Below, one piece after another: positions 47,542-55,275 of a stretch of 64,000 nucleotides of DNA. The first letter of the stretch is position 1. Each line of letters begins with the position of its first letter. The notes below the pieces were generated by a model that was not told where the DNA came from, searched no databases, and saw only the letters and a program-made list of their open reading frames with translations. Both the position numbers and the translations under genes were made by a program. Source of the DNA: Vibrio coralliirubri (GTDB lineage: Bacteria; Pseudomonadota; Gammaproteobacteria; Enterobacterales; Vibrionaceae); assembly GCF_024347375.1 (NCBI RefSeq), contig NZ_AP025470.1, positions 3,410,001 through 3,474,000 on the forward strand. Reading direction: 5' to 3'.

Positions 47542-48675
47542 TTACCAATTCCGAACGCGCAACATACCTTCGGTTAGGTCGTTGAAGCCTGAAATGGTTG
47601 GTACAAGCTGACCGATTACACGGTTCCAGCGGCTGATTGGCGCTGCCGTTACGTAAACAATATCATAAGGCTTTAAATCAAACTCGGTGCCAATCACTAA
47701 AGCTGATGCATCTTCCATATTCAGTTGGTAGATGTCTGCCATGCGTTCTGATTTATCATCAGAAGTTCGGATCACAAACACACCCGTTGCATCTGCCGTC
47801 AGCTGGTTAATACCACCTACGTTGCTGAGTGCTTCGGTTAGGCTCATCCCAACGCGATCAATCTTGAGTAATTGAGGATCGTTCACTTCACCCATCACGA
47901 ACACTTTTTGGTTGTCATTACGCGGTACGTGAACAATATCACCGGCTTGCAGTAAGCGGTTTTGGGTTAAGTCACCACGTTGCATTAAACCATAAAGCGA
48001 AAGGTTCTCTTCCACGCCATTGCGGGTTAATGAAACATTACGCCAATCGGCATCTTCAGACAAACCGCCCGAACGGTTCACGGCATCCAATAATGTAAGT
48101 GGGATATTGGTGATTGGCTGCTGGCCAGGTTTAGATACTTCACCGGTAATGTAGGTTTTCTTAGATCGGAAAGCTGCTACGTTTACATCAACTTGAGGGC
48201 TTTCGATGTATTTCGCCAAACGTTCCGCTATATCAGAACGAATTTCACGAACCGTTTTTCCTGCAACTTCTACTGTACCAATGTACGGGTAGAAGATGGT
48301 GCCGTCTGCATGAACCCAGTTACCCGCTTCGGTGCTGCTACGATAAGAGCCTGCAGGAATCGTCAGTTCAGGGTGATCCCAGATCGTGATATTTAAGATA
48401 TCGCCCACGCCGACTTTGTATTCATACTTTGCGATGTTTACGTCAAGTTCCGGATTGGCTTGTGAAACCGACAATGTACTGGTTTGGTAAGTCGATACTA
48501 ACTGCGCCGTCAGCGGATACACATTCACCACTTCAGAAATATCTGACTCTTGCTGCTCCTCCGAAGGTTGAATCACATTCTTACCACCGGTAGACAGGTG
48601 AGTACCTGGAGTCGTACACCCTACAAGCAATGCAGGTATAAGCGCGAAAAGGAGACGATTTTTATTGATCTTCAT
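47542..48675 (-). CDS. wza: Wza outer-membrane polysaccharide export lipoprotein
   Basis: The 377-residue protein has a lipoprotein signal ([11 protein letters not shown], acylated Cys near residue 20) and a poly-export domain ([17 protein letters not shown] near 85-100) followed by SLBB-type repeats ([25 protein letters not shown]). It forms the octameric outer-membrane channel for capsule or exopolysaccharide. The ATG at 48675 starts the lipoprotein signal; a TTG three codons upstream is possible. It has its own promoter and ops leader (48828-48954). Confidence 0.95.
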   Translation of the reverse strand: MKINKNRLLFALIPALLVGCTTPGTHLSTGGKNVIQPSEEQQESDISEVVNVYPLTAQLVSTYQTSTLSVSQANPELDVNIAKYEYKVGVGDILNITIWDHPELTIPAGSYRSSTEAGNWVHADGTIFYPYIGTVEVAGKTVREIRSDIAERLAKYIESPQVDVNVAAFRSKKTYITGEVSKPGQQPITNIPLTLLDAVNRSGGLSEDADWRNVSLTRNGVEENLSLYGLMQRGDLTQNRLLQAGDIVHVPRNDNQKVFVMGEVNDPQLLKIDRVGMSLTEALSNVGGINQLTADATGVFVIRTSDDKSERMADIYQLNMEDASALVIGTEFDLKPYDIVYVTAAPISRWNRVIGQLVPTISGFNDLTEGMLRVRNW

Positions 48676-48827
48676 GTTAACCAAGTAATAGAGATGGAAT
48701 GTGTTGTGATACCCAAAAGGGCACCCAAGGAAGTTGAGCGCGTAATTTTATCAGCTATGCAGTTTTAAATAGAGCTGAAGTGGATAAATAATAAGATCTA
48801 GCTCTCATTTAGCATCGAAAAAATCAA

Positions 48828-48865
48828 GACGCTACCGCCCCTTGATAGTCCGCGACACCACACTG
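48828..48865 (-). promoter_or_regulatory. JUMPstart with RfaH ops element upstream of wza
   Basis: The minus strand reads CAGTG at 48861-48865 and ends in GGGGCGGTAGCGTC; the ops core GGCGGTAGCGT is at 48829-48839. Length (38 nt) and ends match the JUMPstart element. It lies about 80 nt downstream of the promoter at 48927-48954, the same spacing as in the wzx operon. Confidence 0.9.
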
Positions 48866-48926
48866 CGTAGTTGATACCAAACGCAGCAAAAACGATGCCT
48901 GCATCCGGTCATTTTAATCCGTAAAC

Positions 48927-48954
48927 ATTATCCACAATTTGTGTTTATTATCAA
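48927..48954 (-). promoter_or_regulatory. Sigma-70 promoter of wza operon
   Basis: TTGATA (48949-48954) and GATAAT (48927-48932) on the minus strand are spaced by 16 bp. The start would be near 48920, giving an untranslated leader of about 245 nt that contains the JUMPstart. Confidence 0.65.
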
Positions 48955-48979
48955 CCTAGTTGAATGGTTTTAAGGGGGA

Positions 48980-49070
48980 AGAGCTTAAGACCAGATACAG
49001 GATGCGAGTGAGCGAGATGCGAAAAGCGCAAGAGCAGATGAGAGTAGCTAGATACGAGTAAACGAAGAGC
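48980..49070 (+). repeat. Dispersed tandem repeat array A9 (about 2 units)
   Basis: Two plus-oriented units (CAGATACAGGATGCGAGTGA, then GCGAGATGCGAAAAGCGC). They lie downstream of the YjbH gene terminator and upstream of the wza promoter, opposite in sense to both. Confidence 0.75.
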
Positions 49071-49119
49071 AAGAACAAAAACAAAAACAAAAACAAAAGC
49101 AAAAACAAAAGCAAAAAAA
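49070..49119. repeat. ACAAAA/GCAAAA hexamer microsatellite
   Basis: Tandem ACAAAA units (and GCAAAA variants), about eight in number, run into the A-tract that borders the IS element and the disrupted terminator. No gene covers it. Confidence 0.75.
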
Positions 49120-49141
49120 GAGCCAACACATGAAGTGAACT

Positions 49142-49181
49142 GACCCCCAATAGTTGGACACCAATTATTGGGGGTCTTTTT
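49142..49181 (+). terminator. IS-borne terminator hairpin before orfA, copy 2
   Basis: The same GACCCCCAATA / TATTGGGGGTC stem as in copy 1, followed by TTTTT and the orfA ATG at 49182. Confidence 0.8.
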
Positions 49182-49691
49182 ATGTCCAAATATAGCCGAG
49201 AGCTAAAATGTATCATTGCTAAGCAATACTTAGATGGCACGTCATCTCTCTACTTAGCAAAACAATATTCAATTTCTTCAAGGCAGATACGGTATTGGGC
49301 TCAAGTCTTTGCCATCCATGGTACTGATTCATTTTTACCAACTAATCATGCCGCGACTGCTCAAACAAAACGAAAAGCATTGAATTTAATGTGGACGAAT
49401 GAATGGTCTCTCACGCACACTAGCGCTGTATTAAACCTCTCATCCCCTGGAATACTCTCTGTCTGGCTTAAACGATTTAATGAGCTCGGTATCAAGGGGC
49501 TCGAAATGCGCCAGAAAGGAAGACCCTCAATGAAACAGCAACCTCAACGTACCACTAAGCCTGATAATGAAATGACACTTGAGGAGCTAAAAGAGGAGTT
49601 GGTCTACTTACGAACCGAGAATGCCGTTCTAAAAAAGTTGGAAGAGTTGGAGCAGAAAAAAAACCGTCGAACAAAGAAAAAGCGGTCATAG
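49182..49691 (+). CDS. IS3-family transposase OrfA, copy 2
   Basis: The 169-residue product is identical to the copy at 12546-13055: two HTH regions and a C-terminal coiled coil. The frameshift stretches are at the same relative positions (8-A run at 49656-49663). Confidence 0.93.
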   Translation: MSKYSRELKCIIAKQYLDGTSSLYLAKQYSISSRQIRYWAQVFAIHGTDSFLPTNHAATAQTKRKALNLMWTNEWSLTHTSAVLNLSSPGILSVWLKRFNELGIKGLEMRQKGRPSMKQQPQRTTKPDNEMTLEELKEELVYLRTENAVLKKLEELEQKKNRRTKKKRS

Positions 49692-49744
49692 CTCTAACTC
49701 TTAAAGGCAAGTACCCATTAAAGCACTTACTGCACACTCTACAG

Positions 49745-50530
49745 TTGGCAAAAAGTGTCTTTTATTATCAGGCTCAAACGAGCAAGCGCCAAAATAGCTA
49801 CGAACGTGAGCTGCGGTTGATAAAGTCAATTTATCATGAACATAAGGGGCGATACGGCTACCGCCGTATTCACTTGGAACTAAAGAATCAGGGGTTCGTG
49901 CTTAATCACAAAACGGTTCAAAGGCTTATGGCTCAGCTCAACCTTAAATCGACGGTCAGGATTAAAAAGTATCGTTCATACCGAGGAGAGTCAGGAAAAG
50001 CTGCTCCCAACGTTCTTGAAAGAGATTTTAGTGCGACTCAACCCGATGAAAAGTGGGTAACTGATGTCACGGAGTTCAAAGTCAAAGAGCAGAAAGTATA
50101 CTTATCTCCCGTTGTCGACTTGTTTACTCAGGAGGTGGTTGCTTATAGAGTGGCCAAAAATGCCTGCTTGCCGCTTGTCACAGATATGCTGACGGAAGCT
50201 ATATCAACGCTTAAACCCAACTCAAAGCCAATTATACATAGCGATCAAGGTTGGCAATATCGCCATCGACAGTATCAGAAAAAGGTAGCGGAGAGTGGGT
50301 TAACGCAAAGCATGTCGAGAAAAGGTAACTGCTTGGATAATGCTGTTGCTGAAAACTTTTTTGCTTTACTCAAAACCGAGATGTATCACAACCAAAGCTT
50401 TGAAGATGCAGATGCTCTGATAGAGCAGATTAAAGAATACATCGAGTACTACAATACCAAACGTATAAAAGTGAAACTAAAAGGCCTGACTCCGATAGAA
50501 TATCGAACTCAGGCCTTGAAAGCCGCTTAA
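49745..50530 (+). CDS. IS3-family transposase OrfB, copy 2
   Basis: The 261-residue product is identical to the copy at 13109-13894, with an intact DDE triad, and is probably made as an OrfAB fusion by -1 frameshifting. Identity at protein level suggests recent transposition or gene conversion between copies. Confidence 0.93.
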   Translation: MAKSVFYYQAQTSKRQNSYERELRLIKSIYHEHKGRYGYRRIHLELKNQGFVLNHKTVQRLMAQLNLKSTVRIKKYRSYRGESGKAAPNVLERDFSATQPDEKWVTDVTEFKVKEQKVYLSPVVDLFTQEVVAYRVAKNACLPLVTDMLTEAISTLKPNSKPIIHSDQGWQYRHRQYQKKVAESGLTQSMSRKGNCLDNAVAENFFALLKTEMYHNQSFEDADALIEQIKEYIEYYNTKRIKVKLKGLTPIEYRTQALKAA

Positions 50531-50596
50531 CAGAAATGTCCAACTTTACGGGGTCACTTCAAAGTGCTGGCTCTTAATTTTAGATGTTACGCTGAA

Positions 50597-52714
50597 TTAT
50601 TTTACTGCTTCTAAGTATTTTAGGTAAGCATTGCGTAAGCGCTGTCGGTTTTCATAGTAGTAGCTTGCACCGATGCGGTTACGGTTGAAGTACTGCCTTT
50701 CAATATTGTGTTGTAAGCCAGTATCAACACCTAAACCTGTGCCTAAATTGTTGTGGCTCTCACCAACGCGAGTTTGAAGCGCGTATACAAACTGGTCGAT
50801 ACCACGTAATTGAACGTAGTCAGGGCTCATATCACGCCACAACGTTAGAGGGATTGCGATAGAAAGCGTCACAAAATCTTCGGCTTCACTGCTTCCTACT
50901 GCTTTTGTGGTTTGGTATGACGCATCAACTCTTACGTCACCTAACCAATGACTGGTGGTCACGCGTACCCCTTCATCGCCTTTCCAGAATTGACCGGCTT
51001 GCACTTTACCTTGCCAGTTCCAGTCCGGTCTTGAGTAGGTGTAGTGGCCAATCATAGGGGTCGCATCTAAGATGGCTTTCCCTCTTGAGTCGTACTTATC
51101 TTGAGCAGAAAAGTTCGCATATTCAGCACCTAGAATGTGACGACCGCTATTGCTCGCATACTGCGTTTCATTCAAAAAGCCCAAAAAGTTTCCGTAAACT
51201 TGCCCAAATGAGAATTGAGTCGTGAGGTTGTAAGGCAATTGGAATGCTTGGTGGAAAAGAACCCTATCGACTTCATTTTCAAAGGCATTATCACCCCAAA
51301 TTTCGCCCTCTTCAAAATCATCACTCTCTGCCAGTGGCATTACGTGTCGAACATCCAATGCAGCACCTTTCCACAAAGGTGTGTAAAGGTTAGTAGCCAG
51401 CGCTAAAGAGTAATCAAATACACCGTATTCTGTCGCAGTATTGTGATACAAAGCAGGAGACACAATCACCTGTGTGCGACCAAATCCAGAACGAGAAACC
51501 TCTTCACTAAAGTTCGCTTTTGCATAACTCTTTTTCACATCAGAAGTTCGCACAAGAAGCGTTTTGCAAGGTTCGCCCGTTTTTACAAATTCACGGTAAC
51601 ACGGGGCACTGGTGATCACTTCCATCATCGGCATGTCATTCACCAAGTTAAACAGGCGAATGTTTTGTTGTTGGTAGTTTTTAACCCCGAGGTCTTGAAG
51701 CATACCTTCTCCCACGTAGGAAGAGATAATACCCAGAGCAACACCCACACCGTCCACTTGGTTACGATTATAACGTCTGTTTTCCAGTGCAACGTTTAAC
51801 CCAATATCATCCGCAGAAATTCTAACGTTAAGAAAGCCTTCATCAACCAGTGCTTTTTTAAGTTGAACCATACCAGCAAATTTATGATGTGCTTGTTCTA
51901 CTGCGATCTTGTCTTCTAGTGTCAGTTCGTTCACTCGGCGAGATTCAGAGAAGCCCATTAAAGGAGTAGATGCTGCTACCGACCAAATATCGATATCGGC
52001 ATTACCACTGGTGTAAAACTGGTATTGAAAAGATAACTGCGTATCCAGTGGTAAGTAGTGTTCTGGTGTAAATACCTTAAGGCCAGCGTTGAATTGGTGA
52101 GAGTCGTGCTCTGCAATCAGCTGAACAAAGTCCAGTGGCTGATACTCTAAACTAGCAAATGGGCCATTTAAAACGCCATGGCTCACCTCTGATTTACCAT
52201 AACCGGCACTAAATCTTGCAGGGACAAAATCAGGTTGATAATCGGCAACTGCGTAAAAAGTTTCAAAGTTGCTGGCCGCACCACCGAGATCTTGAACACC
52301 TATCGCCAAATCGAACCCGGTCCAATCTTTAACGAAAGGAAGCTGGTATTTAAACGATGCCGACAAATCACGAATACCGTTACCACAATTAGGATTGTAG
52401 TTCGGTACATTTGGGTAAAGGTGACAATCATAGGTCTTTGTAACAATTCGACCTGCAGCCTCAAGCCCATCGAATAAGCCCACGCTGAATAATATGTTGT
52501 CTAACTCACTAATTTTTCCGTTGTACGGTACACCCTGCCCATAAAGGTAAGAGATGTCACCAGTGTCCATCACTTGAGCATTGGGAACAATGATTGCGCC
52601 AGTATAACTTTGTGACGACATCAGGTTATCGACGGCATAGACATTGGAAACAAGCGCTAATGCGCTAAGAGATACTATGAGAGATGTGCTTTTAGAATAA
52701 CTGAATATTTTCAT
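50597..52714 (-). CDS. YjbH-family outer-membrane polysaccharide protein
   Basis: The 705-residue protein has a signal peptide (cut likely after SNVYA, near residue 27) and belongs to the YjbH/WbfB group of predicted outer-membrane beta-barrels linked to exopolysaccharide export (YTGAIIVPNAQVMDTGDISY at the start of the mature part, then many alternating strands to a C-terminal YENRQRLRNAYLKYLEAVK). It follows the lipoprotein and beta-barrel genes in one direction, the wbfD-wbfC-wbfB-like order known from Vibrio capsule loci. Four 16-bp repeats lie just before the start codon. Confidence 0.88.
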   Translation of the reverse strand: MKIFSYSKSTSLIVSLSALALVSNVYAVDNLMSSQSYTGAIIVPNAQVMDTGDISYLYGQGVPYNGKISELDNILFSVGLFDGLEAAGRIVTKTYDCHLYPNVPNYNPNCGNGIRDLSASFKYQLPFVKDWTGFDLAIGVQDLGGAASNFETFYAVADYQPDFVPARFSAGYGKSEVSHGVLNGPFASLEYQPLDFVQLIAEHDSHQFNAGLKVFTPEHYLPLDTQLSFQYQFYTSGNADIDIWSVAASTPLMGFSESRRVNELTLEDKIAVEQAHHKFAGMVQLKKALVDEGFLNVRISADDIGLNVALENRRYNRNQVDGVGVALGIISSYVGEGMLQDLGVKNYQQQNIRLFNLVNDMPMMEVITSAPCYREFVKTGEPCKTLLVRTSDVKKSYAKANFSEEVSRSGFGRTQVIVSPALYHNTATEYGVFDYSLALATNLYTPLWKGAALDVRHVMPLAESDDFEEGEIWGDNAFENEVDRVLFHQAFQLPYNLTTQFSFGQVYGNFLGFLNETQYASNSGRHILGAEYANFSAQDKYDSRGKAILDATPMIGHYTYSRPDWNWQGKVQAGQFWKGDEGVRVTTSHWLGDVRVDASYQTTKAVGSSEAEDFVTLSIAIPLTLWRDMSPDYVQLRGIDQFVYALQTRVGESHNNLGTGLGVDTGLQHNIERQYFNRNRIGASYYYENRQRLRNAYLKYLEAVK

Positions 52715-52746
52715 TGGGATGCAATAGGTTATAACCGTATTTGACA

Positions 52747-52810
52747 GTGACTATTTTTGTTAGTGACTACGTTTAATGGTGACAGAGTTTAATAGTGACT
52801 ATGTTGATAG
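52747..52810. repeat. Four 16-bp direct repeats (GTGACTA-type) upstream of yjbH
   Basis: Four consecutive 16-bp units begin GTGAC at 52747, 52763, 52779 and 52795 and share a T/A-rich tail (GTTTAATG, GTTTAATA). They fill the gap between the upstream terminator and the YjbH start codon and could be regulator-binding iterons or operators. Confidence 0.7.
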
Positions 52811-52821
52811 TAATAGCATGT

Positions 52822-52848
52822 AAAAAAGGCACCGTGTGGTGCCTTTTA
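52822..52848 (-). terminator. Terminator after lipoprotein gene
   Basis: GGCACC, loop GTGT, GGTGCC, with six A before and TTTT after, gives a terminator on both strands. It is 12 bp past the lipoprotein stop and may limit transcription into the YjbH gene. Confidence 0.82.
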
Positions 52849-52860
52849 TTTATGCGTAAA

Positions 52861-53781
52861 TTAGCCGCCGGTACCACCGCCGTTACCGCCACCGCCAGTA
52901 CCACCAGTGCCACCAGTACCGCCAGTACCACCAGTTGGTGGTGGCGTACCTTCATCTGGGTCAGGCACAGGTTCAGCATCTTTTGGCGGCGGAAGATCAC
53001 CTACATTCTCTGGGTCTTTCACTGCGTTTTCAATTAACGTTGGGTCATCAGTTAGATCCAAGTAAATTGTGTCGCCACCCGGTGCTTCAGGGTAGTCAGG
53101 GTAGCTTTTGATAACTTCTTCTGTAATTGCCACCGCTGCGCCAGACAATTCAGTTGCTGATGCATCAGGACTTACTACAAGTACATCTGACAATACAGCG
53201 TTAGTCGCCAATACTTTGCTCGCTAACTCTTTGCTCGCATCATCGGATGAAAGATTATCAATGATTTCTTGAGTACGACGTAGAAAGTCAGCAGCATCAG
53301 CAGCATAACCATTATTTATTAAGTCGCCCAAGCCAAGATCATTCAGGATTTGAACACCTGCAGCTTCACTGTAAGGTTGGCCAGCTAACTCTTTCTCAAT
53401 CAGTGTTGAGATTGGAGAAGATGTTACAAAATCGTCGTAATTCGCTAAGCCCTTAGGGAACTTGTAGCTTACCTTGCTCATGTCTTTGCCGTTAGACACA
53501 TCAACCGCACCCGCCGTTGCATTGTAGGCAAACGAACAAGTTTCAGGGTAGTTAAGAACCGTAAGCTCAGTTACTTCAGAAACACCATGGTAGTTTGTTT
53601 CTTCAAGAGAACCTTTTGTGCCATCATCACAGCTGAATGTACCTTTCATACCCATTACTGCAGGGTCGAATGCCATAATGTTACGATACGCCTCTTCAGG
53701 TGGCACGCTGTTGTCATTATCGCTACCACAACCGCCAAGGATTGCACCAACGACTGATAACGCTAAAATTTTATATTTCAC
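52861..53781 (-). CDS. Lipoprotein with Gly/Thr-rich tail, polysaccharide locus (WbfC-like position)
   Basis: The 306-residue protein starts at GTG with AGGG upstream and has a lipobox (LSVVGAILGGC, Cys near residue 18). The middle has no family I can name; it has two cysteines (FSCDDGTKG, ETCSFAYNA) that may form a disulfide. The last 40 residues are a Pro- then Gly/Thr-rich tail (PPPTGGTGGTGGTGG) with direct DNA repeats. It lies between the beta-barrel and YjbH genes and probably acts with them in the cell envelope. Confidence 0.7.
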   Translation of the reverse strand: MKYKILALSVVGAILGGCGSDNDNSVPPEEAYRNIMAFDPAVMGMKGTFSCDDGTKGSLEETNYHGVSEVTELTVLNYPETCSFAYNATAGAVDVSNGKDMSKVSYKFPKGLANYDDFVTSSPISTLIEKELAGQPYSEAAGVQILNDLGLGDLINNGYAADAADFLRRTQEIIDNLSSDDASKELASKVLATNAVLSDVLVVSPDASATELSGAAVAITEEVIKSYPDYPEAPGGDTIYLDLTDDPTLIENAVKDPENVGDLPPPKDAEPVPDPDEGTPPPTGGTGGTGGTGGTGGGGNGGGTGG

Positions 53782-53800
53782 AATTTATCCCTACAAATGA

Positions 53801-54343
53801 TTAAAAGCTATGAGACAAGGCAACATTAAATGAGTCGATATCGACACCACCAATATCTTGATACAACTGGTATTCTAGACCGATCTTCATTGCCGACGTA
53901 ATCGAGTATTCAGTACCAAAAGCAATCGTTGGAGTCACACCAGAATCGTCAGACTCAACACCGGGACCGTTTGCTTTCCAGTCATAAATGGCAATGCCAC
54001 CTTTTGCGTATAGCGCTAAGCTGTCTGTTACATTTCCAGAGGCTTTAAGAACCACATCAAAGCTGCTTGCTTCGTAGCTGCCACCTGCAATGTCTTTAAG
54101 ACCATACTCACCAAGGTAGTTATAACCACCTTCGATGGCTAGTGTATCTACGATATGATAACCAACAAACACACCGTAAGATGTGTCTGAGTCATCAATA
54201 GCCGTGCGGCTCTCAACTAATGGTGCAAAGTTATCGGCTGTTACATTACCAACTTTAGCGCCCACGTATAAATCTTCAGCTCCAACAGCTGTTGCTGATA
54301 GCAACAACAAAGGTGAAACCCTAGCTAACCACTGCATTTTCAT
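53801..54343 (-). CDS. Small OmpA-like outer-membrane beta-barrel protein
   Basis: The 180-residue protein has a signal peptide (MKMQWLARVSPLLLLSATAVGA) and an eight-strand barrel pattern (EDLYVGAKVGNVTADNF, GVFVGYHIVDTLAIEGGYNY) ending in SFNVALSHSF with the C-terminal Phe needed for barrel assembly. The ATG at 54343 has GGAAG upstream; an extra eight codons to 54367 are less likely. First gene of the group leading to the lipoprotein and YjbH genes, 19 bp before the lipoprotein gene. Confidence 0.78.
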   Translation of the reverse strand: MKMQWLARVSPLLLLSATAVGAEDLYVGAKVGNVTADNFAPLVESRTAIDDSDTSYGVFVGYHIVDTLAIEGGYNYLGEYGLKDIAGGSYEASSFDVVLKASGNVTDSLALYAKGGIAIYDWKANGPGVESDDSGVTPTIAFGTEYSITSAMKIGLEYQLYQDIGGVDIDSFNVALSHSF

Positions 54344-54898
54344 ATAATTATATCTTCCATATTTCAAACTGAACTGAGGCTGATTTTCCTAGCAAATCTA
54401 AGCGATAGTCTAATCAGTTTTTGTATGAAAGCCCAAAAAACAGACACTCATACACGCCATTCCGTACCAAAGCTACTGACGTAATTACACAACATTAAGA
54501 GCCACAAGCTACAAGCTGAAAAGAACCCAATATTGTACTTTTTGAATTTCGCCAGATTTATCTGTGTTGTTTAACAAACCTAAAGAGCTTGAGAGTAGCT
54601 TGCTTACTATGTTGCAAGCGAGCAGCTAGTATATTCTTTTCGTATGACACTACAAAAATGGTACTCAAGTGTTACTGGTCCAAGAAGAATGCTGCTTTGC
54701 TTTCAATATACAATCACGACCATCTACTCAATAATAGATGCTCTAGAAGGAATTACTCTGATTAAACAACTAATTGAACAACATGATAGGTAATAACCGC
54801 TATCAAGTAAATGTATAATTAATAAACGCACCACAGTGATTCAAAAAAAACGTCAGAACTGCGTCAGAAAGGAGTAAAAGATAAGAAAAATAGAACAG
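54344..54898. promoter_or_regulatory. Upstream region of OMP-lipoprotein-YjbH genes
   Basis: This 555-bp AT-rich stretch separates the OMP gene from the sugar-transferase remnant. It must contain the promoter of the OMP gene. I see no clear gene, ops site or strong repeat in it. Confidence 0.35.
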
Positions 54899-55127
54899 TT
54901 AAACGCGGTCACCCGCGCCTTTACCTAGTACCGTTTGAATACTGTATTGAAAGTAAAGTTTAGTATTCAACGTGTGAATCATGCGTTGTTCCCACTCCGC
55001 AAGTTTTTTCGGTGTCGACATGTCGATATCATTGATTTGAGCCAATCCCGTCACACCAGGTCTAACAGAAAGAACGCCTCTTTATTCTCTCTCATCAATC
55101 AGTTCTTTTTGGTTGAACAAACATGGA
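54899..55127 (-). pseudogene. Remnant of an initiating sugar-phosphate transferase (WcaJ/PglC-like)
   Basis: Reading the minus strand gives VRPGVTGLAQINDIDMSTP, KLAEWEQRMIHTLNTKLYFQ and GKGAGDRV before a TAA at 54899-54901. This closely matches the C-terminus of the intact transferase at 57422-57970 (LPGVTGLAQVQNIDMSTP). Upstream, in the same frame, LFNQKELIDERE is followed by an in-frame TAA, and homology is lost before it. It is a truncated, inactivated second copy. A 93-codon open frame on the plus strand here is not a gene. Confidence 0.8.
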
Positions 55128-55188
55128 AAGCTCAGTTTACTAGCAATCTAGTTGCTGCTGCCCCATCGGTAATGAATCAATTAGATAT

Positions 55189-55225
55189 AAAAAAACCACT
55201 TCACGTTTTCACATAAAGTGGTTTT
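55189..55225 (-). terminator. Terminator of the distal polysaccharide operon
   Basis: AAACCACTT and AAGTGGTTT arms with a loop of about 13 nt; seven A on the plus strand give the T-tract for minus-strand transcription arriving from 55276. Confidence 0.75.
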
Positions 55226-55275
55226 AAATTCCTACTCAATAATTACGACTCATTACACCACGATACCGTGAGAAG

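Larger units (their letters stand above)
49136..50561 (+). mobile_element. IS3-family insertion sequence, copy 2 (1426 bp)
   Basis: Same length, ends and proteins as the copy at 12500-13925. The 3-bp target duplication is AAG (49133-49135 and 50562-50564). It splits a hairpin (AGAGCCAACAC / AGTGCTGGCTCT arms with loop ATGA), which is the terminator of the YjbH gene reading leftward with seven T. Confidence 0.95.

Noticed and set aside
54935..55216. 93-codon plus-strand open frame
   Set aside because: The opposite strand is a clear remnant of a sugar-phosphate transferase; the plus frame is its shadow.
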